A stretch of DNA of 64,000 bases from Alitta virens (taxonomy: Eukaryota > Annelida > Polychaeta > Phyllodocida > Nereididae). The DNA lies in NCBI GenBank assembly GCA_932294295.1, contig OW028573.1, positions 65,201,829 to 65,265,828 of the forward strand, read 5' to 3'. Of this stretch, positions 48,098 to 60,170 are shown piece by piece. Both the position numbers and the translations under genes were made by a program. Position 1 is the stretch's first letter. Every line of letters starts with the position of its first letter. A model generated the notes under the pieces. It searched no databases, was not told where the DNA came from, and saw nothing but the letters and a program-made list of their open reading frames with translations.

Positions 48098-51000
48098 AGG
48101 ATGGCTGAGTCTCATTACTGCAGCCAGTAGTCTGATTATTCGCTGTATAAATGGCGACTCGTGTGCCTCAGCCATGTGACATGGCCAGATCACAGGATGC
48201 CACTTCTCTAATTAAAACCCAAGCCAGGAGCAGTCTCCCCAGCCACAGCCCTCGCTCATCCCCCACATCCTCTATATTCTCCCACTGGAAAGAAAAAAAA
48301 TCTCCAAATGTCTGTCTAAAGCTGTCGAAAAGATAAAAATGCTCAATACAGCTTCACTTCACATTTCACTATATTGTATTCACTATATTGTTCAACAAAA
48401 AATTAACTGGATACGTTTCTTAAAGGTTTAGACACTAGCGAATGTAACGGATACCTGTAACTTAATACATGTCTGACTTCATTGTACCTTCTCAAATGAT
48501 ACTGTGATGGACCACATTTAATTGGCATTCTCATATTGGTCAAAAAGTTGGAAAAGCGTATACTGCCAAGGACAAACACTATTGTGGAAAAGTTTTCAAG
48601 TCTAGGTTATGTTAATCATTTGTTTATTACCCCCAGGATGGGTTTCGTTGTTGCTTAATGATAAAATGTATGATTAAAGATTTGTCTACTCCCAACACCC
48701 AGTCCCTGATGAGACCACAGGAAACCACGTGGTCACAGATTGCGTGCAGGTTGATGAATGAATAAATTGAAGGGAACTTAAGATTGCATTTAAAATCCCA
48801 AGGAAAAAAACTTAGTTGTCTCACCATGTCACCAACTGTAATTTCAGTTTATCATCTCATGCGAATGATATCTAGCTGAAGTTTAACTCTTCTGTTGGGT
48901 AGCCAGGGCAGACCATGAACCGAACTTTTGTCACAACATTCTTGAAATATCAAAAGCACAAGAATGTACAATACTATGTTGTAGCGGCACTAACAAAGGA
49001 CAGGTGGGATTCAGGCAAGAGGAAAGTCATTTCGTGCAGTAGATGGGTGTGTCCCAAGAAGCCTCAGTCTATACGTGCTGCTGTCTGCACGGATCCACAG
49101 AGGGGCTTAAAGCCACTGGTTTGCCACTTGGGGTTTATGTACTTGAAGCTAGAAGGATCACACAAGATGATAATCCCCTTTTAAGATGCATTTTGACTGT
49201 GCAATACAAAGAGAGGAGTGCAATAGTCGAGGAATGTCAATGCATTAGAAGATGAGCCTGGTACTGGCCTATTAGCCAGTTGAGAGCATCTTATAGGGGT
49301 GAGAGCATCTTATAAGGGTATATACGTATTAAACTATTATTAAAGACAGAGAATGCAGAGTTGGCTCAGACTAGTGATCCAGTGACAGATCATTCTTCAG
49401 ATGTCTTCTCCATTTCTCTGCCTTCGTCTCTGACACATCCGCCCTTCCATTTTGTCCTCCTATTATTACAAGTACAACAAAGTAGTACCACATACAGCCA
49501 TCTCTATCTCATTGCTGCCTTAAAGTGACGAGATAATAGCAGTTTGACAACAATTGAATTATACAGCCTCATTACACACAGTTCATACACAACTTATGAG
49601 CCTACACTAGCAGCCACAGAATAACTAGGGTTTCCTGCTTTTAATTGTCGTGCATTCCAAACATTTACTTCTATAGAAGGTAACAATGTTAACGAAGTAG
49701 ATGGTTTTCATCACTTCCTGTAACAGTTGCCTTAAAATGCACTGGACAGTAAATACAATATGCATTGTAGTCAAGACATACATTAGGCAGACAATATTCA
49801 TTATTCAATGACAAGGGTATTTATGCCTGGAAATATACAAGTTTCTTTATTAAAAAAACTTAACTGAAGTCCCCCACTCGGCAACAATTTTATTTCCAGG
49901 TGCCCAAATATTAATTGGAAATGCTGATGACGAAGCCATTCAGAAGCCAGGCAAGAGATCGAACCCAGGACGAACAGAAGAACCCTGCACTACTCCCGCC
50001 ATTACCAACCTCATACCAGGCAACTGATGAGGAGCTAAGCCTATGACGTATGCTCCAAGTTGAGGATCGAGAAATTAATCGAGGCAAATCAACTGTAACT
50101 CCGTCACTGCATTGTTGCAAGGGGTGAGTAGGAACCATAAGCCATTTGTCAAAATAATATATAAAAAAACTACATAGAGCTTCGCTTTGAATACAGAACA
50201 ATATCATTCACCTAATAATAGTTAGAAATAAGCTATACTCGAAAAAAGGTTTTTCATGTAATATACAATAAAACTGTAAAAATGTGGCTCACACGGCCCC
50301 ACCCTGCCCTAAACCAAACTCCACGGACCAGTGTTTTCTCCATATGAATATCCTGACCATCCAATACAAGAAAGGACATCTGACCCATTGCTGCGACCAT
50401 CTGGCTCCCAAGTCCCTTTTTATAACGGAAAGGCGATAGTTAAGTATCACGCTTCCAGACTGGCATCTTTGCAGTAGATATGAGTTTTTTTTTATTTCAA
50501 GCAGTTTCTGCGCAGATGACACACAGTCGCACGGGCTTTGACTGCCAAGATACACAACTCTCAGCTGAGACGGTTACTGTAACAGCTCTGTGCAAAATAG
50601 CCGGCTGACGACTCAGCATTGATGGCCGTTTGTATGGCTTTGTTAATGAAGAACCGCAGCATGCAGCAGAAAGCTCCAAGCTGACATGACAGCCACTCCG
50701 ACTCCTCATTTCTAATCTTGTAAAATTTGCACCTTCTACATTATATACTGATGATTAATAAATGACAACGAAGTACAGATTAATAAAAGCATGTGGCCAA
50801 TATCAAGGACTGAAAACCTTATAATCATGTAAAAATAAAAACTGTCAAAAACGCCTAAGTCTAGATAAAACAGCCGATCCTCACAGAACGTACATGTCTA
50901 TTTTTTATATATCCTCAACAACAATACAATTTTTGTAGCTAAAAGATTTTCTTGGTATTAGCAAATATTTTCTTTTCACAGAGTGTGATCCTTAATTGGT

Positions 51001-51799
51001 AATAAGACGGAATTCTGCAACAAAATGCAGTGTAATAGGACGGGAAGAAACGGGCATCCTGCTGATTAACGTGTGTCCAATATTTTGACCCAAAATCGTA
51101 GAAAAACTCGGAATAGTTAAGAATTCTGTGTCCAAGAGAATAATCAGCTATTACATCATAATAAGGTACAGAGATTCATCATGATGTCACAAAGGGAACA
51201 ATTCGCAAATGGATTGAGAAAGGCTCATGCCTGGTTTTATTTAACTTAGAGCATGGTTTAGAAATGCAGAACTGCAGCTGAAGTCAAATCAGTGTCAAAA
51301 TATACCAACCAACAGTGAGGATCCCTTGCTTACGCCTACAAACTACAGAGAACTCCACTTAGCCATGCACCAGACATAATGGAACCAAGCAATGAACATT
51401 CTACCCCCAATGAACTCAATTAATTAGAAAGATTCTTGATTTACAGGCCTTTAACTAACAAGCACCGCCAGTTATGTATCTGCCTTATCACAGGGCTGCA
51501 GTACTTCAACAAATGAGCTGATGATAGATCATTAACCAGAAAAAACCCTGCATCAGATTATCACTGAATGATACATTCACAGGCAAATGCATCATGAATG
51601 CCTCAGCTATGATCCTATTCCGCACATGAAGCACTTTCTTTTTTTTTCCAGCTATATATTTTGTTTTTGTTTTCTGGGATCTATCAACTAGAAGAAAACA
51701 GTATCTGTAATGTACCAAAAAGCTGCTAAGTATGCATGTTGGGTATAGTTTATTCATTGACATTATATGATCACGATTGAGACAACATTCACCAGCCAA

Positions 51800-51930
51800 A
51801 ATGGTGAGGTGGTCTTAATAATGAGGTATAATAAAGTGACTGGGCATCAATGATCCAGTAGGGCCAGAATAAGTGACCTCATGTGAGAGGTGATTTCGAG
51901 GTGGTCTTAGGACGTGTTCCACAGTATATA
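51800..51930. repeat. Degenerate GGTGGTCTTAAT repeats with TTCCACAGTATA end
   Basis: Starts GAGGTGGTCTTAATAATGAG and ends GAGGTGGTCTTAGGACGTGT followed by TCCACAGTATA. Same family as 11195..11315. Confidence 0.55.
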
Positions 51931-52999
51931 TGTGGCTTCTTCCACTTATTATTAATGGCACTTGACATTATAGCCATCAATCATTTGCCTAACAAGTTTA
52001 CATGGACCTGCAAAATTCGGTCCATCAGCTGGAGAAGGAATCAAGTACAACTGTAAAACCTTGGACGACCGCACAGAGCTGAATGTTATAGGGCAACATA
52101 GCAGCTCCTTGCTAGACCACCAAGAAGCAGGGCTGCTGTATGCAGGACAGGTGGCCAGCAGCCAATGATAGGTGGCAGAGGGGGGGGGGGGGAGAGCATC
52201 AGGAGAACCAGTATCAACATCAGGGATGCAGGAAGGCTGCAGAAGCCAGGGTGACCCGGTGGCACTGTGGGCTGCGTTGACAGGCTCTGTGCTACTGGCC
52301 CCACCATCCATCAGAAAGGCTGTACACCAGGGCCCACTCGCCTACTCTGCCAGCAGGGCATTAGGAAACGACCAGCTCAGTCCGGCGCTCCCCTCAGCTC
52401 CCTCGGCCCTCGTTTGGTGGCCAGCCCCAGACCACCCGCCTATACAGTGTACACCACCCCCCCCCCCCTTCTGAAACTGCACCCAACATCCTTTCTGATC
52501 AAATTCAATGTTGTTCTCTTGCCATAGCCTACGACACTACGACATACATTCTTTGAGCACTAAGGAAACTCACCTTTTACTCGACCTGTTTAAATTACCA
52601 CAATGCTACACATGCACACCATGACACGGGGTTTTCCCCCCGTATGTGGTTTGTTGGTTTGCATGTGGTTGCACAGACTACAGCACTGTGCAGTTTTCTG
52701 CAAGCACGAAACAAACGTGAACTCAAATTTAGGCAGCTATTTAAATAAATTCCCAGAACACAGCATCCACGACAAGCTTAATAAAACAAGGTGAAAGTTT
52801 CACAATTCACCTGCGTACGAAACACAGGCGTCGTCCAGCTGCTATACATGTCAAGAAATAATAATTTGTATTCTCTATCTTGACGATAGCCCTGCTGGAG
52901 GGCGCCTGTGGTACGAGGTAGTTCTAGTGGAAATAATTACCAACGATATTAATCTTGGTGTGCCCTGTACAATAGAACAGTCACGAGGCCATCTCGCCA

Positions 53000-53115
53000 C
53001 AAAGAGCACCTCGAAATCAAGATCTCACCATTGCATTTCACCTCGCCATTAATTAACACCACTCACTATTATGGCGAAATCGTGCACCAAGGGTGGTCTT
53101 AATGACGAGGCTCCC
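53000..53115. repeat. Degenerate ACCTCG/GGTGGTCTTAAT repeats
   Basis: Units such as CACCTCGCCATTAATTAACA and GGGTGGTCTTAATGACGAGG end in CTCCCGCTGTAAAC. Same family as above, with a worn CACTGTA-type end. Confidence 0.55.
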
Positions 53116-53235
53116 GCTGTAAACTAATTCAGTCAGCTGTGAACCTTGTTCAGCATGGATTAAAATGTTCAGAGACAAGTGCTCCCTGCTGCCTGACAAT
53201 TGGTGTTCGGAGGGAAAAATGTTGCAGATTTACAG

Positions 53236-53305
53236 GCTCTGCTCTATTGCTCTGCTCTATTGCTCAGCTCTATTGCTGTGTTCTAATGCTCTGCTCTATT
53301 GATGC
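53236..53305 (+). repeat. 13-bp tandem repeat, about five copies
   Basis: Unit GCTCTGCTCTATT repeated about five times with increasing divergence. Confidence 0.85.
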
Positions 53306-53439
53306 ATTGCCTAATAGGCACAAGACCAAGAAGTTGCTGCAGCTGGGAATAGAAGATGCGAAGCCCTGGCAGTGGAGTCTAGAGACCACTCTAATGATAC
53401 GAGACATTGTATACGGAGGTATCAACTAATCAATCGATG

Positions 53440-53710
53440 ATGCAGAGAGTTCAGCTGCAAGCTTTAATCAGTCTCATTACAGCAGCCACAAGCTGAAAGG
53501 ATTGTTAATAAGTTGCATCATTATTACACTGGAGATTGCTGCAGACAGTTGTCAGCGAGTTATATTACAACTAATTACCTGCATCTGATACAGAGCTGCA
53601 GGAGGGCGCAGGCTGCTTGCTGCAGCAGCAGTAGCAGTGAGCAATTTCACCGCCCGAGATATTAATGAGAGGCTCACAACAGTCTCTGCAGCCAAGGTCC
53701 CACATGACCT
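53440..53710. other. Candidate conserved-type regulatory block
   Basis: Holds TTCAGCTGCAAGC, GGATTGTTAATAAG (Sox/homeodomain-like), ACAACTAATTACCTG and GATATTAATGAG within about 270 bp, plus GCTGCAGCAGCAG. No open frame of note. Confidence 0.35.
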
Positions 53711-54362
53711 CCTTGTCAAACACCTGACCTGACCTCAACGAAAGTCCAAGTCATGTCACTTGCACATTATGTAACACTCTGGCTGTTATATAGGTCCTGG
53801 GTTTAAATCTTTATCTTTACCTGCGCCAGATAAGATGGCCAGTCACGTTGGCAACAATTGAGCCCGAGGGGTCATGTCATGTCTGATGAATCTCAATAGC
53901 CCCAAGTGGTCATAAAGTGGCACTTAATACTGCTTGATGGAAATGTTCGGCCAGCAGCAGTAAATGTCACTTGTGCAGGGTCAATGATGCACCAATTGTT
54001 ACTGATCCAACACTACAGCTGCACTTGAAGACCTGGGTTCATTCCATGAGCAGTCAAGATGTTAACTATTTACGGTATTTAATGCCTCGAGAAAAGCACG
54101 TGTTTTCAAGAAACGTGTTTAGATGACCTATCTCAGATTTTCTTAAAAATCACACCATTTTTTTAAAAAACACTTAAAAAATATATAAATAAATAAATAT
54201 CCCTGAGGCAGTTCTAGTGAATTTGATGTATATTTTGCTGAGCTATATCAGGTTAAAATTTTGATAGCTGTTGGCAGTTGCTGGATAAATTTAGTTAAAA
54301 TGTAGAGTAAATCAAACCAACCATGGTGACACTTCATATAAAGCAATACCCCACAATCAGTT

Positions 54363-54462
54363 GTATACCACATAGAAAAGCCATGTGGTATAAACCTATG
54401 TGGTATACATGTGTATACTACATGGCTTACCTTACAAGGATGGGAAATGTATACCACATACT
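54363..54462. repeat. Cluster of inverted TATACCACAT repeats
   Basis: GTATACCACATAG at 54363..54375 pairs perfectly with CTATGTGGTATAC at about 54398..54410. AGCCATGTGGTATA also pairs with TATACTACATGGCT, and another GTATACCACATA lies near 54450. TACCACAT also occurs in the palindromic MITE at 55035, so the two may be related. Confidence 0.65.
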
Positions 54463-55034
54463 TCTATTTATGGCAGGCCAATGACAAAAAAATCACTTTT
54501 TGCAGCTAAGCGCTTCGCCGTTTAAACTAGCGCCGCCGCTTTAAAACAATATTCGGTGTCACAGTTTTACCACCATTCTACAGATAAAATTGTCAGCTCT
54601 CTAAGAAAATTTGAATTTTTGAAATCGGACCAGAAGTAACGTTTCTAGAGCCAAACACTTAACAGAAAGTCAATGGACTGTTCAGTCCACAGATACAAGC
54701 TATTGTGTGGCTGTGTTGCTATGGGCAACGTCATAAGAGCATCATCGCTTCGGGAATACAATCGAATAATACTGAAAAATAAACCATTATCTTTCAAAAT
54801 CTACTATAAAAACAAATTCTTACAAGAAATATTTAACAACTGGTTTGTAAATATCATTCGTAAATTCCTTTATTATTCTGAAAATTTCCCCGAAAGTTTT
54901 GAGGTGATGACGTTGCTGACAGTTAAGCAATGCTCTGATTGGTCGATGGCAAAAATGAATATTCATGAATTTTTTCTATACTGCATGAATGCATAGCCAG
55001 GCAGCTCAACTAAAAGTGAAAATTGTTGGGTATA

Positions 55035-55195
55035 AATAAGACCCAAGTGGATATGTGGTATTTTTTAATATTCCCTCACTTGTGGACAGATTGGCTTCAG
55101 AATTCACTCATGGCTAACGCCACTCGTGAATCCTGGCCAATCTGTCCACTCGTGGGGAATATAAAAAAATACCACATAACCATTGGGTCTTATTA
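55035..55195. mobile_element. ~160 bp near-perfect palindromic MITE
   Basis: The sequence begins AATAAGACCCAA and ends TTGGGTCTTATT. It pairs along nearly its whole length: ATGTGGTATTTTTT with AAAAAATACCACAT, GTGGACAGATTGGC with GCCAATCTGTCCAC, and ATTCACTCATGGC with GCCACTCGTGAAT. The loop is only about four bases. Arms are about 78 nt. Target duplication is uncertain because the flanks are AT-rich. The palindrome makes open frames on either strand here meaningless. Confidence 0.9.
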
Positions 55196-55429
55196 TAATA
55201 CCTAATAGAATCTGAAAGAAAAAGAGTTTAATTTTTTGAAGTTTTTGAGGTGTCCTTTTTTAATAATAGGAATTACAGGCAACTTCTTGAGAGTAAATTT
55301 TGCTCGTAACTGACATTAACAAATTTAACGTTTTTGAAGTTATTAATATCCTTTTCAGAAAAGCTTTTTTTGTAGAATAATCAAAATTTTCATGGATGAA
55401 GCCAAGGTTTATAATCCACTGACCCAGTT

Positions 55430-56550
55430 TCAGTGACCTTGACCAATTTTTTAAGGTCACAGAGCCATATGAACTTATGGAATATTTCAATTAATTGTGT
55501 AGCTATAACCAAATGCTTTCATATATTGGATCATCCAGGACATCTCAAAAAGTCTGACCTACTTTTTGTGAAAATTGATCAAATTTAAGGTCAACCAGTT
55601 TGCGTATTTAATGTGGAATGTTGCCCAATAAGCTTATCTGGACTGGAAAGAAGAACAATTGCAATTACCTAGTCTGTTTTTAAGAAATTGAACTTTAAGT
55701 GTTTAGAATTCACAAAAAGTAACAAGTGGTAATTCACCATAAAATATTGGTTTTAGCTCATAACATACTACATTATACTACCCCAAACATGTACCCAAAA
55801 CCTCTAAATCTAATGCCAAATATGAAGGTTATTTTCAAAATCAAAAAAGATTAATGCGCTTTTGATTATCACAAAAAATTATTAATATTAGGCGTTTTCA
55901 CTTGGAAGTTTTCTTGATAGAAGGCATTTATCTGCTTTATATGGAGTTGAGATCACTTTTTACCTAACCTTTTTGTCAATTTAAAAAAAATTCATGAATA
56001 TGGAAAAAAATCTCAATGTTACAATGGGAAATATGCACTCTATAATCCTATCTGACCTTTAACTTATATGTTAAGGTCATATTTAAGGTCAAACCTTGTG
56101 AAGTTGATGAGATAAAGGTGAATTCGGATATAAATGAATGTGAATTTCAACTTATTTATTTATTTAATAAAAAATAATTCTAGGGTTGTATTGAAATAGG
56201 TATGTCTGATCAGTCAAAAGAAGTGCATTTTGTACTATCATACCCTATGAAATCAGGTCATTAGGTCAAAAGGTCAAGGTCAGGGGACTAAAAAAATCAT
56301 TTGATACTAACTCTGCACCTATAATATAATCAACCTATACAGAGTTTGGACAAAATATTCTGAAAGCAGGGGATTTCTCCTTTCCATTGAGATATAGCAT
56401 AACATGAATATCATAGATCATTTGGTTTTAACACATAGACCCACCTTAAAAATTCATGTCATAGATATATCATTTGAATGTGCATCTTGTTATGTTAGAC
56501 AAATGTGCATTATCACTAGTTCAGAGGTCATGGGGTGAAGGTCATGGAGT
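55430..56550. promoter_or_regulatory. Cluster of AGGTCA nuclear-receptor half-sites in AT-rich DNA
   Basis: At least ten AGGTCA or TGACCT words occur in about 1.1 kb of very AT-rich sequence. The densest part is 56255..56282, with four direct AGGTCA copies spaced by 2, 2 and 0 bases (DR2, DR2, DR0). Others include GTGACCTTGACC near 55433, AAGGTCA at about 56075 and 56088, and GAGGTCATGG near 56525. Clusters like this may be regulatory or part of an ancient repeat family; the sequence alone does not decide. Confidence 0.45.
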
Positions 56551-58938
56551 ACATGCAATTTCCTGACAAGTTATTGATCTAAATTTTGTGGTAATCATTT
56601 TAAACTGAGTTCAGACTTAAGGAAATGTTGCAGACAACTCAATTTTCAGAAATTTTTCAAAATGAAGTTTTGAAAGTAAAAATACTATGATTGAGACACT
56701 TTTACTATAAAGCATGCATGTATATATGTTTGTATAATAGTTGTTGGGTAGTTGAGGAAGTTAGGGAAAATATGAAATTTTCATATTTTTCCATTATTCA
56801 GTACTTATATATTTCTGTGGGATTCTGTGTGCACAAGGTTATACAAAATTTTAACCTATCTGAATCAATTGTATGCGCAAAAATAATGAGTGCACACACA
56901 ATAACTGTTATTGACTTACTAATATTATTCAACAATCATCATTTTCATGCAGTGAATCAGCAATTTTAATTTCTGCTTCTTAGAAATGTGAAGTGTCATC
57001 ACTGTATGAATTAGTCATCGCCGGTAAAAACCCAATTACTTAATTTTACTGATGTGAAATAGTGATAGTAGGCACTGAGGTGCGCATATTATCCAAACTG
57101 AATATTTTTTAGCCTGTTGCAAAATATAGTGAAAAATGACAGGTCTGCTGCCGGGCTACATATAAACCCCAAAGGCACAACTACTCTATATATTTTAGAC
57201 ATATTAGGTGCAGTAGGGTCAGAGTTCTGACAGATATGATATTTTTAATTTGTCCCAATTCTGTAAAACCTATCTGAGGCTTGTCAATGTGCCATAAAGA
57301 CTAAATTAATACCAAATGCCATCAATGTACATACAATAGTGTTGGAATTATGCTCCAGAACAAAGTGTGCTGCCTGTCTAGGTTAAAAATCTGCACTCTG
57401 ACTTTAGTGTGTGGTACATGTTTCTACATGTTTCCATGACATCACATATATAAGAACTGGCCAAACAAACATTATGAACGTAATAACTGAAGGATATTGA
57501 ATCATAGGCTTTATTCGCAGCAACTACTTGCTGTACAGTAATATCACAGCTATCATACAAACTTAGATTCTTATACATTGGACCATGATCTAAATTATAA
57601 TTCATGATTTAATAATGGTTCTACAATTTATGTAGAAAAAAAGAAAACATTTCAAAAATGTGTCAATTCAATTGCATTTTATTTTCTTAAAACAAAAAGG
57701 ACACCCCAATCTCATTCGTTTTTCTATATTATATAAGTGTTAATTGGTATTTATGAGTACAAAAAAAAAAAAAAAAAAAAAAAGATAAAAGCTTCACCAT
57801 AGGAGATTATAGATGACAAAGTAACCATGTTTTTGCATTTTTTCAAAAATGTCCGAACATAATGTTTTTGACAGTGTGCTAAAAACAGAAAATTAAAAAA
57901 TATATAATATTCTTCATCTTTCTTACTTCAGGGGATTCTAATCTTGCATTTGATTACTGTCTTTTATTTCTCTGACAATTTGTTTTATCTGAGAAATCTA
58001 TAAATGTGAAAATTGCGGTGGCCAGCACGGCATTTTCCTGCAATTTTGATGAAATAAGCAGGTGGAAGATTGTGCCTGGCTGGGAAAAAACTATCACAGA
58101 TATCAAAGTTCTGTTTGCTTTTGTGTTGGATGGGGACATCATACTTTGACTTCGCAAGTTGTATCATAATCTGAGCCGGGTCATCTGAAGCCCACCACTT
58201 GACGTTCTCATCTCACGGACAGCCAGGTAAATAACATTTCTCACCTCAAGCCTTCAGAATTACATTAAACAATTACAGTGCATACAATATTTACTCATGT
58301 CTGAGATTAGCCGATACGTCTGCGAACACAGAACTTGGAGTGAATGCGTTTCATTTGTGACTTGCCCAAAACGACCAGAATGAGATACAAAGTTAGGAAA
58401 TTCAGGATGTCCAGCAGTCGATGGTAGGATGAAATTTAACAAACTGCGACTTATACAGAATGCAAATTTCCATGTCTTTTAACTCCTGCATTAGAAATTA
58501 AGATATTTTATGGCGAGATAATAATTTTGCATCATCATGATCAGAAAATGTCTGCTCATGGGCAGTAAACCAAAGGGACTTTGAACACATTCCAAAGTAT
58601 TTCTTCACCTAGAAATTTAAGAATTACATAGTCATCCAGGGATGTTCAAAACCACAAAATATTAGTGTCAAATCAAAATTCCATGACTATTCCAAACATA
58701 CTTAATTTTTCTGTGACCAACACGAAATCCTACAGCTTATCACAGGTGACAAGTTCACTTTTCCTTGACTGCTGGACACTCTGTGAACTCTATCTTTAAA
58801 TACCACTCAAAGCTAATTTACATAGGCAAGCCTTATTGGCTGACAGAGAGCACGTGGTGCTACACCTTAACTTTGCAGAAGTCGTGGGTTCAAACTTTGG
58901 CTTGACAAGATAAAAAAAATACCAATCATTTTACTTAT
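56551..58938. other. AT-rich gene-free stretch
   Basis: Continuation of the AT-rich tract, with a run of about 21 A or more at 57762. No repeats with clear partners in the window and no exons seen. Confidence 0.5.
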
Positions 58939-59124
58939 GAGGTGGTGGTGGATTAAGGCTTAAGTCCTGTATTTCTGCACCTGATGGGCTAATTAGGACA
59001 GGTAGGGACCAGGGCAATGAGACGAAGGATGAAACAGCCATCCAACATAGGCTCGACCGGGAATTGAACCCGGGACCCAGTGGTTGGAAGCCCAGTGCGC
59101 TACCACTAAGCTAAGCCCCCACCC
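58939..59124 (-). mobile_element. Complete tRNA-derived SINE, copy 2
   Basis: Same family and orientation as 21642..21832, differing by a few substitutions. It has the tRNA-like head with box B GGTTCAATTCC, the body with CCTGTCCTAATTAGCCCATC, and a terminal CCACCACC motif. It is bounded by a 10-bp target-site duplication TTTTACTTAT (58929..58938 and 59125..59134). The intact duplication indicates fairly recent retrotransposition. Confidence 0.94.
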
Positions 59125-59134
59125 TTTTACTTAT

Positions 59135-60170
59135 AAGGGCATGGCGATTCCACATAAAGAAAGCAAACAATCTGAATAATTATAATGGGAGATGTAGCAA
59201 CTCTCTAGTTTGCAGCACTTCCAATATGACAACGTGTACTAGTCTTGTCGTTCATTTAATCAGACGCTAAAGTACATGAATGGCAAATCACCTGAACGTC
59301 GTTTCAAGTAATAAACTCTTAATTGACAATAATGCAGTTACGTGAGTTCTGACAAGTGAGTGATCTCATCCTATCACATTTCTATATTTTCATCATGTTC
59401 ATGGTTAACAGTAATAAGAGAAGTTGTGCAGGCAGCCACACAAAACACTCTCAGCTTTATAAGATATGAGATGATTGCTGTCAACTTTTTGCAAGTTACA
59501 GATGATAATAAGAACATGACTTGTTACATTGTACCCAGAAGACTTAAAGTGAGCAACTGCAGATGAACAAAGCTTATTGGCCCGGCTCAAGGGAACTTTC
59601 ACTTTGCTTTAGGACTGTTAATATTCGATGAAACGAAACTCAAAGAACACCGTGTAATACTTTGACAGAAAGCAAATGACAATTGGTAACGAAGGCAGGG
59701 GACTATAAACAACAGCTCCAAAAACTTCCTTGGCTGACACCTTGGATATTCTGGAGTAGAATACCTGACTCCAGATAGTCAACTTTTGTTAATGTCATGC
59801 CAAGCAAGTTATCAAGAAGTTAGTCATGAACTATGACATACATGATACTCATTAAGGGTGACTAACTTAAAGATGAAGCTGAAATAACTATGGGGGCAGT
59901 CACTCTAGACAGTCAAGATGTGTAAAAGGGAGTCAAAATATGTTAAGTTCAAAATGTCTGATATTTTAAAATTATCTGCTTGGACCAACAGTCTACTCAT
60001 TTGGACCAACAGTCTACTCAGATCTTCAATGAGCGATTCAGTGGTGTGGTTGGAGGTTATAAAGAAAAAAGAGGGCGAAAATGTGGTCAGGGAGAAGTCA
60101 CGTATGGCATAATTCAAGAATGATGAAGAGCAAGAGAGCCAAGCGATGGGAGAGAATAAAAGAGACTGAC
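59135..60170 (-). other. Intron immediately downstream of the large exon
   Basis: Starts with gtcagt at 60170 on the minus strand. Contains a tandem pair of TGGACCAACAGTCTACTCA at 59982..60020. The open frame reads on from the exon into this intron for about 89 codons, but composition drops to AT-rich, so that extension is not coding. Confidence 0.55.

Larger units (their letters stand above)
45119..52999. other. Gene-free stretch
   Basis: Contains the hairpin at 46166, the GC block at 47000..47560, the CAG repeat at 48020, a worn SINE-like segment near 49950..50000, and GC-rich DNA at 52140..52480 with G-runs and C-runs. Frames at 45867 and 48915 look mildly protein-like but have no boundaries or domain. 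Confidence 0.45.
13133..60170 (-). other. Putative ~47 kb intron between the two recognised exons
   Basis: If the two minus-strand exons belong to one transcript, this interval is intronic. Both boundaries have canonical GT and AG sites with matching phase 1. The span is filled by transposons, tandem repeats and GC-rich non-coding blocks described separately. Small exons below about 60 codons could be hidden here, so the interval may be several introns. It could also contain an unrelated gene boundary; no promoter or polyadenylation region is evident. Confidence 0.45.

Noticed and set aside
59905..60170. Continuation of the large-exon frame for about 89 more codons
   Set aside because: A strong donor (AAAAG|gtcagt) ends the exon at 60171 and composition drops to AT-rich intron after it.
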